Source: Pratylenchus scribneri (lineage: Eukaryota > Nematoda > Chromadorea > Rhabditida > Pratylenchidae). Taken from it: DNA of 64,000 nucleotides. Below, one piece after another: positions 21,926 to 33,948 of the stretch. The notes beneath the pieces were generated by a model. It was not told where the DNA came from and ran no database searches. It saw only the letters and a program-made list of their open reading frames with translations. The stretch is taken from assembly GCA_030063045.1 (NCBI GenBank), contig JAQSEB010000019.1, positions 1,860,001 through 1,924,000 of the forward strand, read 5' to 3'. Position 1 is the stretch's first letter. Each line of letters begins with the position of its first letter. The translations under genes and the position numbers were made by a program.

Positions 21926-23834
21926 TCATTCTTCTTTTGAAATAATATTTTTTGTATTCTCAATTTCTTCCAATTCCTCCTCATTTATTGGCCCATCCAT
22001 TTGGTCACGAAATTTTTCTGCCATATTTATGCCGGAAAATACTTTTTCCAAGAATTTGCTCAATTTTTCATGTTCAGCCACTGGTTTTCCCCTCGTAATT
22101 GGCATCGGGAATTTCTCTTTGAAATGTTCGTATCGAATTCGAATTTTGCTTACTAAAAATAATGGAATAATAAATAAAATAATATATTTGACAAAAAACG
22201 AACTTGCTTTTTCCGTCAAATTTTGTAAAATTATTTTGAGCACTTCAAGCAAGAATTTTTGTTCCTCAACGAATCTTTCCGGTATTTTACATTTTAATGT
22301 TTTTGCCGACTTACTTGCCATAAAACATCTTTTCAAAAATAACCAAATATTCATATTTTTGATGGCAACACGCAATGCAAAACGACGAACAAAATTATCA
22401 GTGAAAAAGGTGAAAATTCCGGCAGCAATTGGCCCTAAAACAAAACGTTTCTTGCGATGGGAATTTGTCATAATTTGATGATTATTTTCATTATTATTTG
22501 TTGAATTATTTTTCAATTCATTTCGCCTTTCTTCCTCAATTTTCTTCAAAAATTCTTTTCGTAAATTTTCCTTCTTTTCTGCCATTTTTCTTCGAAATTC
22601 TTTATCATTATTTTGCCTAAATTCTACCATTTTGATTTTCTGTTTTTGTTTTAATTCTTCCATTTCTCTTTTTTGTTTTAAGAATAATTCAATTTTTAAT
22701 TCATTTAATTTTGCTTCAAATTTTTTCATTTCATTTTCATTCTCTTTTATTAATATTTCCCCATATTCTTCCAAATTATCCTGTAATTCACTTTCCATTT
22801 CCATTTCAATTATTTTTTTCTCAATTTCCTCCTAATTAATTTCAATTTTATTCTACCATCCCCCTTTCCATTTTTACCTCCAATAATTGTTCTTTTGATT
22901 TCCTTTTCCCAATAATTTGTTCAAAAAATAATCCAATTCCCCCTTTTCCACTATTTTGTTCTTTTTCGGCCACTTCTTCCTCCTTCTTTTTACTTTCCTC
23001 AATTTCCATTATTTTCTCATTGTCCTTTTCAAATGCCGTTGGCACCATTCCCGGCTCAAGGTTGATTAGGCCGGCTTCTTGCAATTTTATCAGTGACATT
23101 TTTGGGTCTCCTCCAAAATCGAAATCCAATGGCGGAAGATCGCGAATTTTCTTGGCAAATTTTTCAAATCGAGAATCAATTAGGGTTTCTGAAAATGATG
23201 AATCAAATTATGAAAATAATAAATTCCACCCACTTGATTCATCTGTAGCATTTTGCATTGCAATTTCAATGACATCATTCGCAAATTTTGCACTATGCCG
23301 AATTGGTTTTGGCAATTTACAACTTATTCTCCGCTTCAAAAACCACATTCTGAAGCAATCAATGATTTTCTCATCCAATCCAGTATTTTTGCAAACTTCA
23401 TTCATCACCAATTGGGGAATAACCCAGGCAACAATATATTTATAAACCCATCCGGTCATGAAAATAGTGATCAAGAAAAATTCCCTCTTTCTTCTTCTCC
23501 GATTTCCCAGTGATTTATGCTGTGAATAATTTATTTAAATAAGTAAAATTACAAAATTTTAATCACCGGAATTTTCAAAGAATCAGTTGGATGCAAAAAA
23601 TTGTAGACTGGACATGTTCCTTGACTACAAATTTGACCCTCATTTTCACATTCATTTTGCAAATTAGAGATGACTAAAATTAATTAATTATTAAAAATAA
23701 ATTATATTTAAATAAATTTTTTTATTAACTAAAAGCTTACCATTATTTTGATGTATTTCTGAATTTTTGGCTTCAATTAAATTCAATGAAATTTTCAATA
23801 AAAATATTGAAATTAAAAATAATTTTATATTCAT
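21926..23834 (-). CDS. large secreted/membrane hypothetical protein with coiled coil
   Basis: Exons 23834-23741, 23673-23567, 23519-23234, 23188-22857 and 22831-21926 join in phase to 574 residues. Residues 1-22 are a signal peptide. A Cys segment (NECENEGQICSQGTC) is followed by a basic site (RRRRKRE) and a hydrophobic stretch. The middle is a Lys/Glu coiled coil of about 90 residues (MEELKQKQKIKM). A second basic site, SHRKKRF, precedes a second hydrophobic part, and another TM-like stretch (YIILFIIPLFLV) lies near the C-terminus. The last intron would be only 25 nt (22832-22856), so this may instead be two genes. No family is recognised. Confidence 0.55.
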
Positions 23835-24736
23835 TTTAGCCTCTCTTAAATTAAATAATAAAAATTAAAATAAAAAATAATTTGAAAATTTTTAGAAATG
23901 ATTATCTTGGGCGAAAATTTTTGGAATTAAAGAAATATATTAATAAACCAATTCCGTGAATTTCAATTTATAGCGGCTTAATAAACCGCACCTTTTTGAT
24001 ATTTGATGCTTGAGGATCTACGAGATATTGATTTTAATGAAATTGGGCCGAGAAATGATGCGAGATTGGTACGATGAAATGGGGAAAAATTGAGAAAAGA
24101 TGGAAAAACAAAATGAAGAAGGGACGCGCGCGCGAAATCCGTACAAACTCCGAATTGACGGATACATTTTTAGCTTATCTCCCTCCATCTGTGGGCAAAA
24201 TGTGGATCAAATTTTGCTAAATATCAAATTCTAATTGACGTCATTTTTGGATTGTCTGAATCTGCAATTTGCAGGCAAAATGAGAATTTGAAGAAATTAA
24301 GGGAATGAAAAGAAGGGAATGGGGGGTAGGGAATTATCAATGATGAAGGGACGAGACCAAGACCCAAGAGATCGTGTCACGTAAAGTTAGCCCCCGATTC
24401 ACTCCAAAGAATTTGATTTTGTTTTAAAATTGTTATTTTAATAAGATCCCTTAAATTATATTGAAATTATTTTGATTAGAGGTTACTAGTTGCAAAAAAA
24501 CACAAAAACGCCATTTTTAATAATTGTTGGTTAAGATGTTCTATCAAAGATAATATCTTCTAGGAAATGAGATGAGGCAATTTTGATTGAAGAATGAAGC
24601 CGATGAAATTGATTAGAATTTATAGCCTTGCTTGCCGATTAAAGTTTACAGAACTGCTGATCTGTAATTTACACGGGTGATTTTATTTGGCCGCCACTTT
24701 TAGCAAGGGATTGACATTATCACCCCCCCCCCCCCC
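23835..24736. other. intergenic
   Basis: No gene seen. A segment at 24675-24715 (GTGATTTTATTTGGCCGCCACTTTTAGCAAGGGATTG) recurs in diverged form at about 25727-25767, on the far side of the next element. Confidence 0.5.
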
Positions 24737-25574
24737 GGTGTTACAAGAAAATATATGGCACGCTACAGCATCAGATTTCGATCATATTATGAAAATAATT
24801 TAAGAATATCCATATTCTGAGAATATTATTAGAATTTGTGAATTCTGAGATTTTGTCTCAGCATATGATATATTTTCAAAACATATTTTCAACTTATTTT
24901 GAGATAGAATCTCAGATTAAGTTAATAATATATTCTCAGAATATGAATAATCTCAAAATATTCGGAGATTTCGTATATTCTTGAAATGTCCTGAGAACAC
25001 GAAGAATTCTTAAAATATTCTCAAAATGTTTATAATCTTAGAATATGTTGAGAATGCAAAAATTTTGACAATTTATTTTAACTCTTATTTTGAACGATGA
25101 TTAAATAAGTGAAATCAGAATCAGAACAAGGGAAAAAAGTCAGAACAATGCGCGAGAAAAATCAGAACAAGGGAAAAATCAGAACAGAAAATCAGAACAA
25201 AGGAATCAGATTTTTGCCCCATATTCTCAGAATATTCTGAGATTATTCCATATTTTGATGATATTTTTTGTCCATAATCTGAGACTACATGCTGAAAAAA
25301 GTGAAAATACGATGAAAATATCATCTGAGAATATGATATATTCTAAAAAAATCGCAGAATTTCATATATTCTGAGAATTCATTTTTTTACCATATTTTCA
25401 CCCATATTCTGAGATTAAGAACGCGATATAATCTGAGAATATTTTCAGATTGTTTCATATTTTGAATCATATTCTCAGAAATCAGAATATGTATGTTCCA
25501 GAAGCGGGGCTAACTAATAGATTTTGAGGTAATCTCAGAATAATCTCAGCATATGTGACAAAAATTGTAACACC
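24737..25574. mobile_element. inverted-repeat element flanked by poly-C tracts
   Basis: CGGTGTTACAA at the left and TTGTAACACCG at the right form an 11-bp terminal inverted repeat. The interior is dense in ATTCTGAGAATAT-type palindromic repeats and a CAGAACAAGGGAAAAA short repeat (25105-25205). Immediately outside are C14 (24723-24736) and C23 (25576-25598). No ORF. Confidence 0.55.
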
Positions 25575-26540
25575 GCCCCCCCCCCCCCCCCCCCCCCCGT
25601 CTAGCTGTCTTCATTGCCCTCCAGCCAGCAGGAGAATGGATACTATTCCTCTATCCATCCCACTCCCCCAATTTTTACCGATCACCATCCGAAACTGTTA
25701 CAAATGATCTTCATGAGTTATAAGTGTGATTTTATTTTTGGCTGCCATTTTTAGCAAGGGATTGGCATTGGCTTCCAAGAAGAATGGACGCTATTCATTG
25801 TTGGGTGCAAGTGCAAAAGCTGTCGAAGGCAAGAAGCAATTCGCAAAAATCTCAAAAAAATGTTTTCACTATTTTTATTTAAATTATTATTAATTAAAGT
25901 AATCCATCAACATCAATTTCAATGAAATTAAAATGGCCAACAATGCAAAATGCAAATCATCTGGAACTGTCAACATAAAGGCACCGGAACCGGCATTGGA
26001 ATCAAATCTGTCAAATTTTTTGAAAAGGCTTGCATTTTGGAAAAAAGTGACAAAAAATTCCCACAATATGATTTGGTCAGAGAAATTCCTTCACGAAATA
26101 AATTATTAATTATTTTTTCACATTTATTTGATAATTTTATTTAATTGTTTTTTTTTAATTTTTTGATACAAAACCAAATTGTTTATCGTCACGAATATTT
26201 TCTTAGAATTTAAAATATTTCAAAACATTTAAGATTTTTCAAAATATAATTATTCTCAGAAGAATATTTAAATTATCATCACATTTTTGTAATTTTTATA
26301 TTCCATTTCATACTTCCCAGACAAAAATTTTGTTCCGCTTATCATTTTTCAAAAAACACAAATTCTTTTTAAATTCAAAGCAAATGTGTGGTCCGGTAAT
26401 CGAGAAATGACAAAAGGAAGGATAAAAACGCCTCCGATTTGCGTGGCAAACTTATGGAATACAATTTTAATGAAAATTAAATTTTTCCAAATATTTGAAT
26501 TGAATCCAATAAATAAATATCACATTTCTCCTTTCTTACG
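25575..26540. other. repeat-flanking intergenic region
   Basis: The poly-C tract is followed by AT-rich DNA. Only one small ORF (next entry) was found. Confidence 0.5.
25933..26109 (+). CDS. possible small protein, 58 residues
   Basis: An ATG-to-TAA ORF in a single frame, encoding a Lys/Asn/Ser-rich peptide starting MANNAKCKSSGTVNIKAPEPA. There is no signal peptide or domain, and it lies in a repeat-rich gene-poor area. It could be chance or a first exon. Confidence 0.2.
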   Translation: MANNAKCKSSGTVNIKAPEPALESNLSNFLKRLAFWKKVTKNSHNMIWSEKFLHEINY

Positions 26541-26712
26541 TTATCTGCACGCAGATTTTTTCCAACCCAAAATCACTCTATTTTGTCCCAAAATTGGTCA
26601 CAAGATTCCATTAACCCTGAAATAATTTTTTTTAACGTTTTATAATTTACAATCAAATATGCATAATAAAATATAAATATTATGAATCTAAAAATTTTCA
26701 AATCTGCGTGAA
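26541..26712. mobile_element. MITE, copy 1 of a second two-copy family
   Basis: Left end TTATCTGCACGCAGATTTTTT pairs with right end AAATCTGCGTGAAGAG. It shares the internal CCCAAAATTGGTCA and AAGATTCC with the copy at 35353-35515. Confidence 0.5.
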
Positions 26713-27043
26713 GAGAAAATAATATTTATGTAAGAATTGCTTTATACCAAATTAATGCCAGATATTTTTAATTTCCCACACTTCAATTTTTTTCTATGCT
26801 TTATTTTCGAAAAATTCGCTTCAAAACTGCTAATTAGGTATTAAATTGACAAAATTACTAAAAAATTTATTTCCTTCATTTTTTGTTTAATAATGGAGGA
26901 GTAGGTAATATTCGATTGCCAAAATTACTACATTCTAAAAGGTTAAAAAATGGCACGAAATCTAAAAATATATTTTCCTAATTTTATGTTTAATTTAATT
27001 CCATGAAATAATAAAATATATGTACAAATATGAGTATGATTAA

Positions 27044-27237
27044 TAGAGAGCGGATTTTTATGAAATTGCATAATGCATATTTTGGCACTTTTTGGCAAAA
27101 ATTGTCTTCAAAAATGCAATTAAAATTGAAAAATTGCATATTTTAATGGTTTTTGATCAAAATTTTGCATATTTTGAGAAATCTTGCCGAAATTTGCATA
27201 TTTTGGCACATTTTCATGCATATAAATCCGCTCTCTA
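27044..27237. mobile_element. hAT-like MITE, 194 bp, 8-bp target duplication
   Basis: Ends TAGAGAGCGGATTTTTATG and CATATAAATCCGCTCTCTA are inverted repeats. The element is flanked by a perfect 8-bp direct repeat ATGATTAA (27036-27043 and 27238-27245). The 8-bp duplication and YARNG-type end are characteristic of hAT elements. The interior has repeated TTGCATATTTTGGCA. Confidence 0.85.
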
Positions 27238-28486
27238 ATGATTAATAATAGTGCGAACTTTTTTAATTTTTTTTTTAAATTTGCTTATTAAAAATTTTTT
27301 TTAAATAATGAAAATCTGTTAATAAGTAAAAATCATTCATGCTATATTTCAAATAAATGAATTTAAAATAAATCGAATTAACTTATTATATTATATTAAT
27401 TATTGCATAATTCATAAATAAAATTAAGGCTTTTTACATCCAAATTTTATTACTTTTTATTTTAACTTCTTAAATATGTGAATTTAAATTGATATGAGCA
27501 ATAACAAATGCATGAAGCAGAGGGTATTTAAATAAAGAAATTTTATAGTCCATCAAGATCATCATTCATCATCATATATCTAATACACCCTTTATTGGTC
27601 CAATAAACCAATCAAAAAGATTCGTGTTCATTTACTGCTGGTGGCTAAATGCGTGGACGCAATTAAGGCACGGCTAACAGGTGCTTTTCTTGGAAATTGG
27701 CCGTATCGCTTCCTTCCCTTCTTACCACTTGGCCAATTCCATCACCCAATTTTTGTGTGCGCACCGCACCCCAATTTATACTCGAATGAGGGGAAAATGT
27801 ACAAATCTTTGCGCAATTGCTGCCGCCTCACAGCATTTTATTGATTTACTCTGTTGGCCAAATTCTTTAAACCAACTTAAGTCAGACTTGGCATTCATTT
27901 TAAATAAGCAAATTATTTTTCATTTTAATTCGTCAATTTAGTTTTTTATTGAAAATAATTTTTGATAATCACAGATAACAAAATTTCTAAAATTACAAAT
28001 CCAAATCAAAAATAAACAAATAATTTTGAGGATTAAATAAATAGAATGATAAAATAAAAATAAATTAATTTATATAGCAATAATATAACATAAATTAATG
28101 TTTAATTTCCAACCAATTTTTTACAATTTCATCAAATATATAATCCTATGTATATTTTTTTGTTATCTTTTTGTTTTTCTACCAATAAAAAAATTAAAAT
28201 TGTCTGTTTTCGAATATTTGTTTTCCCAGCAATAATACTCTGATTTGAGTCATAGAAATTATATGTACATAATTGTTGGGTATATCATCACAAAATGAAT
28301 GCAATAATTTTATACCAAGAATCTTTGCAATCCAACAAAATATTAGTAATAATTCATAGCAATCTACCTCTATACTATTCTCCCGAAAATTAGACATTAT
28401 CGTTCATAAGCAGTGGTACATATTCCTCCTTTGCCCCAGGCATTATTAACTTTTGTACCTCCATTTTTCAATTTTTTCCCTTCAAA
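27238..28486. other. intergenic
   Basis: No convincing gene seen. ORFs at 27641-27844 (forward) and 28397-28194 (reverse) have no supporting features. Confidence 0.4.
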
Positions 28487-28848
28487 ATGCATTATCAACA
28501 TTTTTTTTCCAACAAACAGGCAATCATTTATTATTCTTCCGCCACAATTTGCCCATAGCCATTATCTTATTAGTGGCTTAAAGCCTTCAATCAATTCCCT
28601 AATTATTGAGAAGAGAAATTCAACACAAAGAGGAGGAATATTTTTTTGCCTCCAATTGGACCTTTATCGGACGAATTATTGGCGGCCAACTTGGCATCAA
28701 CAACATTTTCCAGGCCTGCAATTTCGAGTACTACAACTACGGCCAACAACAGTGCATCGCAAGGTAAAGGTACATATTTAAATTTATTATTATAATTTAT
28801 TTAATTTAAATAATAGAGGGGATGATGTCTGTGATTGAAGAAGAATAA
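28487..28848 (+). CDS. possible small secreted Ser/Thr-rich protein (homopolymer frameshift)
   Basis: Exons 28487-28572, 28631-28763 and 28817-28848 close in frame to about 83 residues only if the T8 run at 28501-28508 is one base too short. Exon 1 then gives a signal-anchor-like stretch (HLLFFRHNLPIAIILL). Exons 2-3 encode PPIGPLSDELLAANLAST, then a Ser/Thr/Asn run, and end MMSVIEEE. The last two exons have sound splice sites. Without the correction exon 1 stops early. Confidence 0.3.
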
Positions 28849-29395
28849 TAATTTAATAGTTGGGTAAAATAATAAAATGGCATTTAATATGAAAATAAGT
28901 ACATTCATTCATCGTCTGCAACGCCCCATAGCTGCACCATTCAAATTGCGTCAATCTCAATTTAGGAGGATTAATATTAAATAAAATATTTTTCAGTCAG
29001 TAATTCCAATTCATTTATAAATAAGAAAATGGTTAAAATATTTGACAGCATATCACCAACAGGTGAAAATATTTTTATTTTTTTTATTTTTAGTAACCAA
29101 ATATGTAGCAAAAAATTTTCCAAAATAATTTGTTTAGATATTTTTCCTTTTTGTACTGACGAAAGAATACAAAATTATTAACATTTGTAAACAAATAAAT
29201 TGTCCAATTTTGTGATTTAAGCTAAAAATATATTCACAAAAAATAATAAAAATGAGAAGGAACAGCAATGGAATTTTCCATATTTTTGCATTTCCTTCAG
29301 CCCCAGCGGATCGACCAAAGCCGCCACAAAGGCGACAACAAAACAATTTTGTTGGGGGCACCACCTCCTTTGGATTGAGTGCAATTTGCCGTGGA

Positions 29396-31327
29396 ATGGG
29401 CGCAATGATGTGCTGCCCGGATGAAAATAATCGACGGGTTTATGATGAGACAAGCGATCGAGTTGGGCTGGCTGGGGCCATGGAAAAAATACAGGCAGAA
29501 AGGGTACAAAAATAATAATTAATTATTTTAATTAATTTTTAAATTAATTCAGAGTAAAACCATCGATTTGGAATTGAAAAAGGAGGCAGAAAAGAATGAG
29601 AAAATCATTAAAATTTTACTGTTGGGTGCATCCGATTCGGGTAAAAGTACAATCGCAAAGCAAATGAGGTGAATCCAAAATTGAAATTTGCAATTCAGGG
29701 AAATTTATTTAAGGATATTGCATACGGAGGGATTTTCCGCCGATGAAAGGATGCATTATAAGTAAATTAAAATTAATTGGCCATAAATATTAATCCAAAT
29801 TTCGTAGATATATGATCCAATCAAATTACATTGATTCATTCCAATTCATTGCCAAAGGAATTTACACCCTCCAAATTGATGTGGCCCCGGCCGAACGTGA
29901 ATTAATTCACACTTTTGGCGATTCATATTACGGACAATTCCTCAATCTTTCCGAAAGTTCTGATTTAATTGGAATTGTAAGGAAAATAAATTTTATAATT
30001 AATTAATTTATCTATCAGATTGTCCGATTCCTCAATTTTAAAGCAGTCAAACAGGCAATTGACAGAATTAATGAATTTTATGTGCCAGACAATACATCAT
30101 AGTCGGAATAATTATTTAAAATAAATTTATTTTTATTATTTAAAGTTTATTGAAAGAGGCTCATCGCATTTTGCACCCAGAATATAGTCCAACAACGGAT
30201 GACATTATTCACGCGAGGGCAGCCACAAAGGGCATTTATGAGATCATTTTTCAATTTAGACAATTCACAATTAGGTAATAATTGGGAAGAAAATAATTAA
30301 TTAATTTATATTTAATTAGATTAATTGATGTTGGCGGTCAAAAAACGGAAAGAAGGAAATGGATTCATTGTTTTGGTAAATTTAAATAATATTTTATTTA
30401 TTAAATTATTTGAATTTTTTGCAGAAGGTGTTGCCGCAATTTTATTCATTGTTTCTTTGTCCTGCTATAATCAAATTATGGAAGAGGATGCAAAAAGGGT
30501 CCGAAAATTAATAAATATTTTTGAATAATTATTTTATTCAGAATCAAATGGCTGACACAATTGAATTGTTCAAAACAATTTATCGGAATAAATTTTTGCG
30601 CACCTCCTCATTTATGATATTCTTGAATAAAAAGGATATTTTTGCAAAGAAAATCCTCTATGTGCCATTGCAAAAATATTATCCCGCATTTGAAAGTAAA
30701 TTTGTGAATATTTTATATTAAAATTTATATTATTTTAGCTAAAATTCAACCAAATATGGAGGCAGCTGATATTTTCAAGGAAGCTGTGGATTTTGTCAAA
30801 AATATGTTCATGACGGTAATTAATTTTTTTTAATATTTAAAATTCAAAAATATAAAATTAAATTAAAATTACTAATAATATTCAAATGAATTTTATTGTA
30901 GGTCCGTGGACATGACAAACGGCCATTATATACACATACAACAAATGCAACGGACACGAGGAATGTTGGTGAGTATTGTTAAAATCATTTTAAAATAAAT
31001 GTAAATAAAATTTTTAAAATATTAGCGATCTTGGTCAAATTTCCCTAATATCTTTCTACTAATTTTGTTTTCTTATTTGTTTCCTTTTCTTTGCACTTTT
31101 CCTCATTTTATTTTCTGTCATTTCGTTTTTCAGACATATTTTAATTTTCTTACCTTTTTTATGACCAAGATTTATCTTTGCCAGCGGAATTATTAAAATA
31201 TAAATATTAAAATTTCAAATGAATGAAAGAAAATATTATTTACTAATTAAATTGCACAGACTTTGTGTTCAACGCAACTTGCGATATCATTTTGTCAAAG
31301 AACATGAAGACTGCCGGGATGTCCTGA
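29396..31327 (+). CDS. heterotrimeric G-protein alpha subunit
   Basis: Twelve exons (29396-29503, 29553-29668, 29714-29761, 29808-29976, 30019-30101, 30146-30274, 30320-30375, 30425-30498, 30542-30695, 30739-30815, 30902-30968, 31260-31327) give 382 residues. The N-terminus MGAMMCC suits Gly2 myristoylation and Cys palmitoylation. Nucleotide-binding boxes in order: P-loop GASDSGKST (usual GAGESGKST), switch I RAATKGI, switch [25 protein letters not shown], and NATDTRNV. It relays GPCR signals at the membrane. An in-frame upstream ATG at 29252 could extend the N-terminus by 48 residues; I prefer 29396 because it creates the lipidation signal. It is a divergent nematode-specific type. An alternative last exon follows. 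Confidence 0.93.
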
Positions 31328-31502
31328 AAAGTGGATTTTGGATGTTCATTATTTCCTCCCCCCATTTCAAATCCATATTATAATTTCTACTTCTTTTTAT
31401 TATTTCTTTTTTTATTTATTTTTTCACTTCCCATTTCTGAATAAAAAATAAATAAAATTAATAAAAATGTACAATCAACAAAAATGTACAATAAATTTAT
31501 AG

Positions 31503-31570
31503 AAATTGTGTTCAATGCAACATATGATAATGCAGTGACGAAGAATTTGAAGAATTCTGGTGTTTTATGA
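31503..31570 (+). CDS. alternative last exon of the G-alpha gene
   Basis: Acceptor ATTTATAG, then a 68-nt exon in the same phase and of the same length as the final exon at 31260-31327. It encodes EIVFNATYDNAVTKNLKN then SGVL and a stop; the first copy encodes [18 protein letters not shown] then AGMS and a stop. Both are complete alpha-5 helices, so a mutually exclusive C-terminal choice is likely. Confidence 0.75.
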
Positions 31571-31922
31571 TTTGAGTGATGTCAATTTAATTTTTAATAA
31601 ATAATCAAATCATTATTATTATTATTACTATTATAATTATTATTATTATATTTTGTATATAATGTTATCAATAAATCTACAAAAATATTATTACTTTTTA
31701 TTTATTAGTTATTACTGAACCGACAGCCGAATTGCATATTTGACTTTGTCCAAAATAGAATTATAACTATAAAGTGAATTCGGCAAATCAGAAAATTGTC
31801 AAGCAATTTAACAATTGTCATAGGGAATAATAAATTTTTCCCTAATCTCTCCAGCCTTCATCCATTAATTAATAATGTTTTGCTATCAATTTTTATTCAA
31901 ATTAACATTTAATAATTCATAT

Positions 31923-32276
31923 TTATTCGAAATATCCCAATTCCCAAATTCCTCTTGATTTCTTCCTCAATCCAAAGGGAATCATTAGCCAAGACCACAG
32001 ACGAAACGATATCCCGTACGGTGGCAACATTGGACATCGTATGAGCTGGCCCCAATTCCTGGAACACATTTGGCCATTGTACTGATTTGGCAGCTGCGAC
32101 GGCATTGGAAAGATGGCGTCGGTCCCTAGAAAAAATGATATGTTTCCCGGATAATATTCATTTTTTAATTCTACCATTTGACGTTTCACACGGACGGCAA
32201 AATTCTCCGATGAAAGTGCCAAAATCACCGTTGAAGCCAAAATGGCGAGAAAAAGAAATTTGGAAGAAAATTTCAT
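31923..32276 (-). CDS. small secreted protein with RVKRQ processing site
   Basis: 117 residues in one exon. The start at 32276 gives a clear signal peptide (FLFLAILASTVILALSS). RVKRQ, a typical nematode prodomain cleavage site, follows about 10 residues later. The mature part has only two Cys (MCSRNW and IRCPML). No family recognised. The ORF extends upstream to 32411, but that part would put the signal in the middle of the protein. Confidence 0.6.
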   Translation of the reverse strand: MKFSSKFLFLAILASTVILALSSENFAVRVKRQMVELKNEYYPGNISFFLGTDAIFPMPSQLPNQYNGQMCSRNWGQLIRCPMLPPYGISFRLWSWLMIPFGLRKKSRGIWELGYFE

Positions 32277-33127
32277 TTTGATGGAGAAAATTTTGAAATC
32301 TATAAAAAAATTTTTAAATGAAAAGTTAGATTGAATGCATTCAATAAAAAAAGGGAATTTAAAACAAAAATGGGACGAATGATGAATAAATTGGAATGTG
32401 GAATTATTCATTTTTTGATGAAAGTTTTAAAAATTATTCTTTTTTTAAATATTAAGCAATGCTTAAAAGCTTTTCGATCATTTTTTTAAAAAAATGCATT
32501 AAAATGATATTATTTATTTTATAAAATTCAGCCCAGGTTTGCTTGGGTGATTGAACGCATTATGGACGCATATTTAGTATATGTGCCATAAAGGGGAAAT
32601 TTTTATATAGTAATGGACTTTAGATTTAATTGTAAATATGTACAATAATATTATAATTATAACTTTAGGAATAAATCTGACCAAAAGGATGTAATATCAA
32701 TATCGGAACCGACTACCATAATTCGATGTATCACCAAACAATAGGAAAAGCCCACAGAGCATAATCTTGTCAATGTTGTCATATCGTATACTAAAAAATA
32801 GTCTGGGCAAAGATATCGGCGTCAGGGGAAGATATTAACTGATGCGCTGATTAAAACAAATGTAATTGGCTGATATATGTTAAATTGGATTAGAGTTATT
32901 TATAGTTGATATGCAAAATTAGGTAAAGAAGAATCTATATTAGGCGAAAATATGGTAATAGATTTGGCCATTTCGTCATAAAATTAATAAGCCATATAAT
33001 AATTCTATGCATGACAAAAAAAAACAAATCCATTGATCTTTTTCATTATTTTGTAGACAAATATTGGATTGGATGAAAAAAATTTATGCAAAAATATCAA
33101 AAAAAAAAGAATAAATAAATCAATATT
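32277..33127. other. intergenic
   Basis: No gene seen. AT-rich. Confidence 0.5.
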
Positions 33128-33948
33128 TTATAATTGTTGTTGTTTTTTCAACTTTTTTGGGCTAACAATTTTCAAAGGATGCCAATGTTCTCCTCGTACA
33201 TAAATTCGCATTGGGCCATTCTCCCGCTTCTGAAATTAATTTTTAATAAATTTAGAAATGGTATAAGAATCGCAAAACATTATCAATTAATTAGTATGTT
33301 TAATTTACCTGAAAATCTAAGAATTTGCAAAACATCATAAATCGACAACATTGTCTTTTCTGAATTGTTTTTGTGCACGCATATCGAATTCCATATGTCA
33401 AATTGCGGTTTTTGGCCACTCCATAATGGCATCGAATTTTCTCCAATTCGCCAATATTCTTCACAATGCATAGATAATTCCAATTTCCAAATATTGGGAT
33501 TTTTATCGAGGGCCGAGGATTGTTGGTGGATGATGATTGCGAGGTTTGTTCGGATGCAATATTTATTTTTTGTTGTTCGGCTTTGGTAGCTGATGAGATT
33601 TTTCTGAAAGTTAAAATCTTAATAATAGATAGTCGCAAAATTAATAAAAAAAATAATTAAATTTATTTTTTAATTTAATTTGATTTTTTTTATTGACAAT
33701 TTCAATATTCCCATTTTTTACCTTTCAAGGTAATTTCTGCTCTTTTCTTCAATTATTGCTTTTTCCACTGATTGCTGGGGAACATTTTTCAAAGGAATTC
33801 TTTGTTCCGTAAAATTGCCATTAATTTTTCCTGCCATCAAATTGCAAATACAAATCCGTTCACGGAGTATTGCCTCATTCATTAATTTTTGATAGAAATT
33901 TTCAATTATATTTTGTTCATTTTCCAAGCAATAATTTTGCGATGCCAT
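33128..33948 (-). CDS. hypothetical protein with Cys-containing core, three exons
   Basis: Exons 33948-33722, 33603-33309 and 33229-33128 give 207 residues. There is no signal peptide. Features: an N-terminal helical region, a Ser/Thr/Gln-rich linker, then a more structured part with several Cys (NWNYLCIVKNIG, YACTKTIQKRQCCRF) and a basic tail (KKLKKQQQL). No family recognised; an intracellular protein is likely. Confidence 0.55.

Noticed and set aside
24720..25600. CRISPR-like or satellite array suggested by repeated AATATTCTCAGA
   Set aside because: Repeats are irregular, palindromic and without uniform spacers; better explained as the interior of an inverted-repeat element in a eukaryote.
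30976..31180. A third possible G-alpha last exon after the TTTTTCAG near 31133
   Set aside because: The phase-1 reading from that acceptor stops after two codons.
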